Shown here piece after piece: positions 1 through 5,617 of a stretch of 9,567 bases of DNA. The stretch's first letter is position 1. Every line of letters starts with the position of its first letter. Source of the stretch: Nitrospina sp. (GTDB lineage Bacteria > Nitrospinota > Nitrospinia > Nitrospinales > VA-1); NCBI GenBank assembly GCA_018665625.1, contig JABJCF010000495.1:1-9567 (forward strand). Reading direction: 5' to 3'. The notes below the pieces were generated by a model. The model was not told the DNA's origin and ran no database searches. It saw only the letters and a program-made list of their open reading frames with translations. Position numbers and translations under genes: made by a program.

Positions 1-110
1 CAATTGGTGTTATAGTTATATAAGCATATTGATAATTATTAATTCAATATTGTTTATCCATTTTTTAAGTGGTTTCTGTTAGAGAGTCATAATTAACTGG
101 GGAGAGAATT

Positions 111-509
111 ATGAAAGCTTTAATTATTATATTCAGTGGTTCCTTGTTTATAGGAAGTGCCAGCCTGGCATTTTCAGAAAGTATCGAATCGCATTGCAAA
201 AGATCGATGGGGGGCAATGCAACAGCGGTTCAAATGTGTATTGAAAACGAGACGAAAGCAAAAGATGAAATTGAGTCCATTTCGATTGAACTGGGAGTGA
301 GAACCTATTGCGAGCGAAATGCCGGTAGCAGCTACACCATTTTGCAAGCTTGCATAACCCATCAGCAGGACATACAAACCCGTATTAGCAAACGCCAAGT
401 GGCGCCCAACATACTGGCTTATTGTAAAAAAATTGTGGGTGACAGTATTTCACTACTTGAGTCTTGTATTAACAGTGAAGAGGCATCCCCAAACCCTCCC
501 CAAAACTAA
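111..509 (+). CDS. Small secreted protein with three Cys-pair repeats
   Basis: I do not recognise a named family. The 132-residue product starts at an ATG preceded by a GGGGAGAG ribosome site. Residues 1 to about 22 form a signal peptide: K2, a hydrophobic core, then a cleavage region near SLAFS-E. The mature part is three tandem units, each of the form [HY]-C-[KE]-[KR]-x3-G-x7-[QE]-x-C-I. The cysteines lie at 29/43, 67/81 and 105/119, so each pair is C-x13-C and the units repeat at exactly 38 residues. Each unit probably folds as a helical hairpin closed by a disulfide in the periplasm; that is inference. Similar short Cys-pair motifs occur in uncharacterised exported proteins of Gram-negative bacteria. 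The tail (residues 124-132) is Pro/Asn rich. It appears to stand alone, and its role is unknown. The gene call is firm; the function is open. Confidence 0.85.
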   Translation: MKALIIIFSGSLFIGSASLAFSESIESHCKRSMGGNATAVQMCIENETKAKDEIESISIELGVRTYCERNAGSSYTILQACITHQQDIQTRISKRQVAPNILAYCKKIVGDSISLLESCINSEEASPNPPQN

Positions 510-585
510 AATCATTGCCAATTTCTATCTTCTTTTTCATCCAATAGACTGGGGAAACGGAAAAAATTGACGTCCTGCCCCGATA

Positions 586-604
586 CCCGGCCATTTTTGC
601 CGGG
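586..604 (+). terminator. Possible terminator hairpin after the Cys-repeat gene
   Basis: The arms CCCGGC (586-591) and GCCGGG (599-604) form a perfect 6-bp GC stem around a 7-base T-rich loop, 77 bases past the stop codon of the first gene. The stem is followed by ATTTCT rather than a clean T run, so it may be a weak terminator or only the first palindrome of the adjoining hairpin cluster. Confidence 0.35.
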
Positions 605-730
605 ATTTCTGACGCGAATTCACCTGTCTTAAAATTAGAAAACCCTTTTTTTATATGAAGTTCCGCCGAATCTGTGGTGAGGCCTCTTATTTGGCATGGG
701 GCTTGCTATATTAGAAATGAAGATTCGAAC

Positions 731-791
731 TGGCACTGCCACCTCCAACGGATTGAGTTCACCTCCAAGTGGCTCAATCCGTGGCGTGCCA
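731..791. repeat. Long imperfect inverted repeat
   Basis: TGGCAC (731-736) pairs with GTGCCA (786-791), GCCA (738-741) with TGGC (782-785), and CGGATTGAG (749-757) with CTCAATCCG (773-781). This gives about 19 bp of stem, broken by a one-base and a seven-base bulge, around a 15-base loop. A 9-base direct repeat, CACCTCCAA, lies in the bulge (740-748) and in the loop (760-768). The structure looks like a mobile or interspersed palindromic unit rather than a terminator, because no T run follows on either strand. Confidence 0.6.
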
Positions 792-822
792 ACCTCGATG
801 GCTAACAAGCTTTTTTCTCTCC

Positions 823-841
823 GGCTCCCTTTAAGGGAGCC
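823..841. repeat. Perfect palindrome plus C-rich tract, REP-like
   Basis: GGCTCCCT (823-830), the loop TTA and AGGGAGCC (834-841) form a perfect 8-bp hairpin. It is followed directly by a polypyrimidine stretch with eight consecutive C (847-854) and CTCTCTC. A palindrome of this 'CTCCCTTTAAGGGAG' kind next to a C/G-rich tract resembles the REP-like intergenic repeats scattered through many Gram-negative genomes. That class is suggested by pattern only; copy number cannot be judged from one window. Confidence 0.5.
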
Positions 842-944
842 ACCCTCCCCCCCCTCTCTCGATTCAACCCCGGTCAAAGTCACCGTCCCCATAAATATTT
901 ATCCCTTTAATTTTAAAAATTTAGGCCACAACCATAAATCCTTT

Positions 945-953
945 TGCTAGAAT
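945..953 (+). promoter_or_regulatory. Extended -10 promoter candidate for the bolA-like gene
   Basis: TGC followed by TAGAAT (948-953) matches an extended -10 element (TGnTAnAAT). It lies 50 bases before the ATG at 1004, in AT-rich DNA just beyond the GC-rich hairpin island. No good -35 hexamer is visible at the proper distance, which is tolerated for extended -10 promoters. Confidence 0.4.
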
Positions 954-1003
954 TAGAATCAAATAGTTACAAATAATTGGCCATCATTTTTAAAGGAAAA
1001 GGG

Positions 1004-1234
1004 ATGATTAGTATCGCAGATTTAATTGATATCGTTAAAACCGCCGTTCCAGACGCTGAAGTGAACGTCTTGGATAAGACAGGGATGAAAGATCATTTTA
1101 TTATCCACGTCGTATCGGCATCTTTTGAAGAATTAGGAATAATGGATCGACACCGAAAGGTTCAAGATGCTTTGAATCCTGCTATGCAAGATGGTCGAAT
1201 TCATGCCGCTGAAATAAAAACAGCTACCCCCTAG
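1004..1234 (+). CDS. BolA/IbaG-family protein, probable Fe-S partner of glutaredoxin
   Basis: This 76-residue BolA-fold protein belongs to a family that binds monothiol glutaredoxins and shares a [2Fe-2S] cluster with them for iron sensing or cluster delivery in the cytoplasm. Visible hallmarks are residues HF at 31-32 in the beta-hairpin loop, the VVS-x2-F strand (36-41), the family core RHRKV (49-53) that starts the second helix, and the C-terminal IHA-x2-IKT-x-TP (66-76), whose His67 is the invariant cluster-ligand position. The frame is open to a TTG at 977, but the ATG at 1004 is preferred because AAAGGA (992-997) sits just before it and the resulting N-terminus (MISIADL) fits the family. 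The monothiol glutaredoxin follows 54 bases downstream on the same strand, the classical partnership. The substrate or regulatory role in this organism is inferred. Confidence 0.9.
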   Translation: MISIADLIDIVKTAVPDAEVNVLDKTGMKDHFIIHVVSASFEELGIMDRHRKVQDALNPAMQDGRIHAAEIKTATP

Positions 1235-1288
1235 TGTTTGGGTAGTTTCGACTTCATTCATAAAATACAAAAATAAAAGGAGTTAGCA

Positions 1289-1612
1289 ATGTCTGGAATG
1301 GAAGATCAAATCAAAGAAGAAATAACAGCCAACAAAATTGTTATTTATGGAAAGGGTACCAAAGAGGCACCTCAATGCGGTTTCACGGTAGAAACCATCC
1401 AGTTTTTCAATAAATATGGATACCCGTTTGAAGTGGTCAATGCACTTGCAGATCCCGATAAGCGTCAGGCTCTCACTGATATGACCAAATGGCCCACCTT
1501 GCCAAAAGTTTTCATTGATGGAAAGTTTTACGGCGATACAGATATCCTCGATGAGATGGAAACAAAAGGTGAAGTTGAGCCTTTACTCAAAGCGGCATTT
1601 GGCGATCAATAA
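1289..1612 (+). CDS. Monothiol glutaredoxin (Grx4/GrxD type), CGFT variant
   Basis: The 107-residue product has the single-domain length of monothiol glutaredoxins, which bind a bridging [2Fe-2S] cluster with glutathione and pass it to acceptor or BolA proteins. The ribosome site AAAGGAG precedes the ATG. Family features in order are KGTKEAPQC (22-30) with the glutathione-binding Lys22, the active-site Cys30 followed by Gly-Phe-Thr, WPTLP (68-72) including the cis-Pro loop, a VFIDGKF strand (74-80), and GDTDI (82-86) at the second glutathione-binding loop. The usual signature is CGFS, WPTxPQ and GG[CS]D; here Thr33 replaces Ser, Lys73 replaces Gln, and Asp83-Thr84 replace Gly-Ser/Cys. The protein is still clearly of this class. 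It is probably co-transcribed with the bolA-like gene. Cluster binding with CGFT is plausible but not shown. Confidence 0.92.
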   Translation: MSGMEDQIKEEITANKIVIYGKGTKEAPQCGFTVETIQFFNKYGYPFEVVNALADPDKRQALTDMTKWPTLPKVFIDGKFYGDTDILDEMETKGEVEPLLKAAFGDQ

Positions 1613-1661
1613 ATTTTAATCGGGAATCATAGTCCGGTAATTTAAATTCAGGTGACCTGCA

Positions 1662-1681
1662 GGCTCTTATCATAAAGAGCC
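1662..1681. repeat. Intergenic hairpin between glutaredoxin and peroxiredoxin-like genes
   Basis: GGCTCTT (1662-1668) and AAGAGCC (1675-1681) form a perfect 7-bp stem with a six-base loop. The sequence after it (CTTAAAAATT) lacks a T run, so it is a poor intrinsic terminator. It may be an attenuating or mRNA-stabilising hairpin between two genes of the same strand. It sits about 40 bases before the next start codon. Confidence 0.4.
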
Positions 1682-1721
1682 CTTAAAAATTAGAGTTGCC
1701 CATAAGAGAAGGATAATTTCC

Positions 1722-2243
1722 ATGCCCGATGAATTGGAAGTAGGGGATCGTGCGCCAAATTTTGAACTGCCTGCTTGTTACGGCTATAAGGCGGGTGCAT
1801 CCAGCCCTTCTGCTGAAGAAAAAGTAAAGGTGAGCCTGAAAGATTTTGAAGATAAGAAGTGGGTGGTTCTGGCTTTTTATCGACAGGATAGCAGTCCCGA
1901 AGATACTCGATTGATGGTCGGATTCAACGAGTGGAACCGTAAATTTAAAACCCGTGAGGTAGAAGTTCTGGGCTGTAGCTGGAACGGAGTGAATGCTCAT
2001 CAGCAATTCATTGAAGTCTTCCAATTTGGGTTTACACTATTAGCAGATGAGCATAAAAAGGTGACGGATCAATACGGGGTAATCAAAGAGGAAGAGGACC
2101 TCGGTGAAATGGTCAAATATATTGAACGCGCCACCTTTGTAATTGATAAAACCGGAATGATTCGCGGTATCTGGAGAAATCCTGAAGACTTGCGCGAACA
2201 CCCTGCCAGTATCTGGGAATTCATTCAGAAAGAAAAAAAGTAG
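1722..2243 (+). CDS. Peroxiredoxin-fold (AhpC/TSA, Bcp-like) protein lacking the peroxidatic Cys
   Basis: The 173-residue product has the thioredoxin-like layout of Bcp/PrxQ peroxiredoxins: VGDRAPNFELP (7-17), the KDF lid strand (40-42), WVVLAFYRQDSSPEDT (47-62), EVLGCSWNG (81-89), a FTLLAD strand (104-109), YGV (118-120) and ERATFVIDKTG (135-145) with the conserved Arg136. In active enzymes the third segment is YP-x3-T-x2-C. Here it reads Y-R-Q-D-S-S-P-E-D: Pro is Arg54, Thr is Ser58 and the peroxidatic Cys is Asp61 (codon GAT). The only cysteines are Cys19 and Cys85, neither at the catalytic position. A thiol peroxidase reaction of the normal kind is therefore unlikely; a binding or chaperone-like role, or a catalytic use of Cys85, is conjecture. 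There is a ribosome site, AGAAGGAT, before the ATG. An extra segment at about residues 19-37 lengthens it over typical Bcp. Confidence 0.88.
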   Translation: MPDELEVGDRAPNFELPACYGYKAGASSPSAEEKVKVSLKDFEDKKWVVLAFYRQDSSPEDTRLMVGFNEWNRKFKTREVEVLGCSWNGVNAHQQFIEVFQFGFTLLADEHKKVTDQYGVIKEEEDLGEMVKYIERATFVIDKTGMIRGIWRNPEDLREHPASIWEFIQKEKK

Positions 2244-2418
2244 TCAGAGTGAGGTTGAACTCAATAGGTCGGTTCCCGTGAAGCGTGTTGGCACTGTAGC
2301 GCCTTTTACTGGAAGTGTTTTAACCCCTCTTTCCCAAAGTACCCGTACCGGGCATGAAGGCCAAGGTTGAATATCACAAGGGCTGGGGTGAGTTACAATT
2401 TTTCAATCCACATCAATA

Positions 2419-3144
2419 TTAAAGGGAAAATTTTTGGCAATTTTTATAGATGGTTTCGCGGATGGAGTTTAAAATTGTTCCATCATCTTTTTCCTCTAAA
2501 TGTTTTCGGACGGGGGGCGACAAAATAATTTGAACCGAGCCTGGATTAATTATTGCGCTGCCTTTTTTGATTATGTCACCGCTTCCTATGATGGTAATGG
2601 GAACCATGGGACTATTGGATCGACTGGCAATGAGATTACTCCCCTTTTTAAATTCTCCTATTTTCCCATCTTCGGAACGGGTTCCTTCTGGAAAGATAAT
2701 CACTGAACACCCTTCCTTTACTTTCTCCACCGTTTTTATAAAAGCTTGATACGATTTTTTTCGGTCAGTTCGTGTTACTGGGATGTAACCCGCCGCTGTC
2801 ATTGCCCATCCCATAAAGGGAATTTTGAAAAGACTGGACTTAGCAACCCATCTTATTTGAACAGGCAGATAACCAGATAGGGCGAATATGTCGAAATAGC
2901 CCTGATGGTTAGAAACAAATATCTGTGGTTGATCGGTTAGCATATGCTCCAGACCCGTGATTTCAACTTTTACTCCATTCCAACGGCAAAGCAGGCGGCA
3001 CCAGAGCCGGGCTATATTGTGGGAGGAATCTCCAGAACTGTCAAAAATACGTGCAATGACTGCTGCGGTTCCTAGTGCAAAGGACAGAGAAATAATAAGT
3101 GTCCAGAATTTTACGGTGTGGTAAAAAGAATTCAGTTTTTTCAT
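2419..3144 (-). CDS. plsC: 1-acyl-sn-glycerol-3-phosphate acyltransferase (PlsC family)
   Basis: The 241-residue enzyme should transfer an acyl chain to the sn-2 position of lysophosphatidic acid to give phosphatidic acid at the inner membrane. All four PlsC acyltransferase blocks are present: block I NHQGYFD (79-85, catalytic His80 and Asp85), block II around GYIPVTRTDR (119-128), block III FPEGTRS (151-157), and block IV VPITIIGS (181-188). A hydrophobic segment (about 13-31) anchors the N-terminus, and an amphipathic region with KSSLFKIPFMGW (102-113) fits the membrane-facing thiol-clamp area. Length is normal. The ATG start is supported by the MKKLNSF beginning, although the upstream AAGCGG is a weak ribosome site. 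It faces away from the nuclease gene with only 23 bases between start codons. The gene symbol reflects family membership; the exact acceptor is not proven. Confidence 0.9.
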   Translation of the reverse strand: MKKLNSFYHTVKFWTLIISLSFALGTAAVIARIFDSSGDSSHNIARLWCRLLCRWNGVKVEITGLEHMLTDQPQIFVSNHQGYFDIFALSGYLPVQIRWVAKSSLFKIPFMGWAMTAAGYIPVTRTDRKKSYQAFIKTVEKVKEGCSVIIFPEGTRSEDGKIGEFKKGSNLIASRSNSPMVPITIIGSGDIIKKGSAIINPGSVQIILSPPVRKHLEEKDDGTILNSIRETIYKNCQKFSL

Positions 3145-3167
3145 CCGCTTAATGTGGAACGGTATAC

Positions 3168-3971
3168 ATGTTTAGAGGTAAGAAAATAAATTTATTTGTT
3201 TGCAGGTTCTGGTTGGTCGCAATATTGTTCTCAATAAATATTGATGATGCGCATGGCTGGGGGCCTCAAGGTCATCGCGTGATTGGCTATATAGCCGATT
3301 TTAATTTGACCCCCGACACAAAGAAAAATATTGTTGAAGAGTTTAACATAAACAATCTGGCGGATGTGGCAATCTGGGCCGATAAAATCAGGCGAAAAAG
3401 AAAACAGGAAAAACCCTGGCATTACACCAATATAAAAGAAGACGAATGGACCTATGTGATGCAAAGAGATTGCCCCAATGGGAATTGTGTAATAGAAAAA
3501 ATAAAAGATTTTTCCCGTGTGTTGGGAAATAATGAAATCCCATTCCAAAAAAGAAAAGAGGCGTTAAAATATCTTGTGCATTTTGTCGGAGATGTGCACC
3601 AGCCTTTGCATTTGGGTAATCAAAAAGATCGTGGCGGAGGGAAAATCCGCCTTTCTTATTTAGGGAAAAATGTCAGTTTGCATTATTTATGGGATGGTGG
3701 GTTGATCGATTGGAAAAATGAAAGTTTTTCGAAATATGCTGCACGCCTGAACAACAGGCTGGTGGACTCAGAGAAGTCTGAGTGGCTTAACTCCCCAATC
3801 AATGACTGGGCGGATGAGTCCAGGTCTTTGGCTTTAAAATACGCCTATCCATTGGAAGATATGGAGTTGTCGAAGAAATACTTGGTTAGAGGTAGAGAGA
3901 TCCTTGACCAGCGCATGGTTCAGGCAGGAGTTCGACTGGCGAACTTATTAAATAAATTGTTTCAACCCTAA
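3168..3971 (+). CDS. Secreted S1/P1-type zinc nuclease
   Basis: The 267-residue product belongs to the S1/P1 nuclease family, phospholipase C-like trinuclear zinc enzymes that cut single-stranded nucleic acid and remove 3'-phosphates. A signal peptide (RGKK, then a hydrophobic core to about residue 25) appears to be cleaved after Ala28-His-Gly30, leaving Trp31 as the mature N-terminus, which the family needs as a zinc ligand. The whole ligand set is visible by motif: Trp31, His36 (WGPQGH), Asp72 (WAD), His85 (WHY), His138, Asp142 and His148 (HFVGDVHQPLH), and His172 and Asp176 (HYLWD). A Cys102/Cys107 pair could form the usual disulfide. It should act outside the cytoplasm, scavenging nucleic acid. 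No good ribosome site precedes the ATG, so translation may be inefficient or leaderless. The MBL gene follows 19 bases later and is probably co-transcribed. Confidence 0.93.
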   Translation: MFRGKKINLFVCRFWLVAILFSINIDDAHGWGPQGHRVIGYIADFNLTPDTKKNIVEEFNINNLADVAIWADKIRRKRKQEKPWHYTNIKEDEWTYVMQRDCPNGNCVIEKIKDFSRVLGNNEIPFQKRKEALKYLVHFVGDVHQPLHLGNQKDRGGGKIRLSYLGKNVSLHYLWDGGLIDWKNESFSKYAARLNNRLVDSEKSEWLNSPINDWADESRSLALKYAYPLEDMELSKKYLVRGREILDQRMVQAGVRLANLLNKLFQP

Positions 3972-3990
3972 AATTTAAAAGGAGGACTCC

Positions 3991-4710
3991 TTGTCAGAAG
4001 CAAATCCAATTTACTTTAAACAATTGTTATCGGGAATTGATTTGGGTGTGACCGATCCTTCGGCCAGATCTATGGCAAACTTTGTCTATTTAATTGGTGA
4101 TACACAAACACGCGAGTGTGTGGTAGTGGACCCTGCATGGGATATTGACGGCATTCTTAAGGTTGTGGAAGAAGATGGTATGAAACTGACTGGCGCTTTG
4201 GTAACTCATTACCATCCCGACCATGTAGGTGGAGAAATTTTTGGAATGGAAATTACCGGGTTGGCGGAATTGATGGAGAAGCACCCCATCCCGGTTTATG
4301 TAAACAAGCATGAAGCCGATGGGGTCAAACAGGTCACGGGAATTTCCATGTCAGATATGAAGCAAATGGATGGAGAAGACATTGTCAAAGTGGGTTCTAT
4401 AGATATTAAATGTCTTCACACACCAGGACATACACCTGGATCGCAATGTTTTCGAGTTGCCGACAGTCTTGTCGCGGGCGATACTTTATTCTTGCAAGGA
4501 TGTGGTCGAGTGGACTTGCCGGGAGGTGATAGCGAAGAACTTTTTCATACCCTAACCCGGCGTTTGTCTAAAATTGAGGATCATATTATTTTGTACCCGG
4601 GCCATAACTATGGCGGAAGTCCTTCCGGGGAAATGGGAGATGTGCGTCAATCCAACTCTTATCTACAAATCCAACGATTGGAAGATTGGTTTTCAATGAT
4701 GGGGAGATAA
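3991..4710 (+). CDS. Metallo-beta-lactamase-fold hydrolase (glyoxalase II-like)
   Basis: The 239-residue product is a binuclear-metal hydrolase of the glyoxalase II / MBL superfamily. Metal-binding motifs are complete: THYHPDH (72-78; His73, His75, Asp77, His78), HTPGHTPGS (143-151; His147), GDTLF (163-167; Asp164 bridging) and YPGH (202-205; His205). The sheet strand before the first motif ends in VVVDPAWD (44-51). Members hydrolyse thioesters such as S-lactoylglutathione or oxidise persulfides (ETHE1-like); the substrate cannot be chosen from sequence. The GCGRVDLPGGD segment (170-180) is typical of this branch. The start is TTG at 3991, backed by the strong AAAGGAGG ribosome site seven to eight bases upstream; the next in-frame Met (residue 28) would remove the first strand. 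It follows the nuclease gene closely and is probably in its transcript. Confidence 0.9.
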   Translation: MSEANPIYFKQLLSGIDLGVTDPSARSMANFVYLIGDTQTRECVVVDPAWDIDGILKVVEEDGMKLTGALVTHYHPDHVGGEIFGMEITGLAELMEKHPIPVYVNKHEADGVKQVTGISMSDMKQMDGEDIVKVGSIDIKCLHTPGHTPGSQCFRVADSLVAGDTLFLQGCGRVDLPGGDSEELFHTLTRRLSKIEDHIILYPGHNYGGSPSGEMGDVRQSNSYLQIQRLEDWFSMMGR

Positions 4711-4827
4711 AATTAATTTTGAATAGTAAAATAAAAAGCTGTTCTGAGTTCGGGGTGTTGCCTTCGTAACTTATTGTAAAATTTGAACTATAATTTTGTA
4801 TTTTTTTTTAAGGCTATTCTTGGAATT

Positions 4828-4857
4828 TTGCGACCAATCCAGCTTGCAAATTATATT
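4828..4857 (+). promoter_or_regulatory. Promoter candidate for the DUF47-pit operon
   Basis: TTGCGA (4828-4833), an 18-base spacer and TATATT (4852-4857) give a reasonable sigma-70 promoter about 50 bases before the ATG at 4907. The surrounding 196-base spacer is AT-rich and I could not find a PhoB box (two CTGTCAT-like direct repeats at 11-base spacing), so phosphate control at this point is not supported by the sequence. Confidence 0.35.
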
Positions 4858-4906
4858 TAAATAGAATAAGTTCATCCTGCTGGTTTGCTATTAATTGAGG
4901 TTTTTT

Positions 4907-5578
4907 ATGAGATCCATTCTATCGATGTTTTCGAAATCCCCTTTTAAACCTTTGGGGAGCCATATGGATAAGGTTCGAGCATGTGTTGATCAGATGGATC
5001 CACTGTTCAAGGCGCTCAGCCAAGGTGATTATGAGGAAGTAGCAAAGATTTCTGAATTGATTGTGAAGTTGGAGCATGAAGCAGACATAATTAAAGACGA
5101 CATTCGCACCCACATGAGGCAAACGGTATTTCTTCCTGTCGATAAGAAAGATTTTATGCATCTACTTTCGGCTCAGGATGATATCGCAGATGCAGTAGAA
5201 GACTTGGCCGTTCTCTTAAGGATAAAAAACCTTGATACACCGGAAACGATCAAAGCACCGCTCTCTGAGTTGGTAGAGCATGTAATAATGACAGCCTATT
5301 CAGGTTGTGATTTGATTTTGGAGTTGGAGGCTTTACTGGAGTCGTCATTCGGCGGAGCAGAGGCGGACAAAGTTGATAAGGCTACCCAAGTCTTAGGCAC
5401 CTTGGAGTGGGAAGCAGATCGAAAACAATTCAAACTGGCACAAAAGCTTTTTTCATTAGGAAGCCAGATTGATGCAGCCGATCTTCTTCTTTGGAATGAG
5501 GTGATCAAAAAGCTGGGTGCCGTTGCAGATAAAACAGAACAAATTGGTAAAACTCTCAGGATTTTCCTTTCTCAGTAA
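4907..5578 (+). CDS. DUF47 / TIGR00153 PhoU-like Pit accessory protein
   Basis: The 223-residue helical protein belongs to the DUF47 (PhoU-like) family, which is usually encoded next to Pit transporters and thought to tune phosphate uptake. The N-terminus, MRSILSMF-x-KSPFKPL-x2-HMDKV, is the family signature. The body is predicted all-alpha, with acidic, metal-binding style segments: KLEHEADIIKDDI (58-70), AQDDIADAVEDLA (91-103) and LEWEADRKQ (165-173). These E-x2-x-D repeats match the two three-helix bundles of PhoU-like proteins that bind metal clusters. The frame is open to a TTG at 4895, but ATG 4907 is preferred because that TTGAGG serves as its ribosome site, six bases away, and because the family begins there. 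The pit gene follows 39 bases later. The protein is probably cytoplasmic and membrane-associated through Pit. Confidence 0.9.
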   Translation: MRSILSMFSKSPFKPLGSHMDKVRACVDQMDPLFKALSQGDYEEVAKISELIVKLEHEADIIKDDIRTHMRQTVFLPVDKKDFMHLLSAQDDIADAVEDLAVLLRIKNLDTPETIKAPLSELVEHVIMTAYSGCDLILELEALLESSFGGAEADKVDKATQVLGTLEWEADRKQFKLAQKLFSLGSQIDAADLLLWNEVIKKLGAVADKTEQIGKTLRIFLSQ

Positions 5579-5617
5579 TTTAATTCCCCCAATTTCACCC
5601 AGGCTAAGGAGCCCGGT

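Larger units (their letters stand above)
510..1003. other. Gene-free region with a GC-rich hairpin island
   Basis: No convincing gene lies in these 494 bases. Short open frames exist on both strands at about 635-950, but they lack ribosome sites, and their composition (Pro, Ser, Gly and Arg rich) reflects repeat DNA. The region holds three separate hairpins (586-604, 731-791, 823-841), a run of eight C at 847-854 inside a polypyrimidine tract, and an extended -10 promoter before the bolA-like gene. The middle (about 720-895) is clearly more GC-rich than its flanks, which are typical AT-rich spacer. Confidence 0.6.

Noticed and set aside
1..110. Promoter of the first gene (TTGATA near 29, CATAAT near 88)
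   Set aside because: No pair of hexamers with correct spacing is convincing in this very AT-rich leader, so no promoter was annotated.
722..730. GATTCGAAC, which on the minus strand reads GTTCGAATC like a tRNA T-loop
   Set aside because: The flanking bases do not form a T-stem beyond two pairs, and no acceptor, D or anticodon arm can be built around it.
847..854. Possible G-quadruplex on the minus strand from the C8 run
   Set aside because: Only G8 and one GGG are close together; a fourth G-tract needs a loop of about 13 bases, so a stable three-tetrad structure is not supported.
635..950. Overlapping short open frames on both strands (85 and 84 codons)
   Set aside because: They overlap each other, lack ribosome sites, and span the palindromes and C-rich tract, so the low-complexity Pro/Ser/Arg or Gly/Glu translation comes from repeat DNA.
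1683..2024. 113-codon minus-strand frame opposite the peroxiredoxin-like gene
   Set aside because: It lies antisense to a gene with clear family motifs, has no ribosome site and no recognisable domain.
2244..2418. CCCG-TAC-CGGG mini-hairpin between convergent genes as a terminator
   Set aside because: The stem is only four pairs and no T run follows on either strand; no convincing terminator is visible in this 175-base gap.
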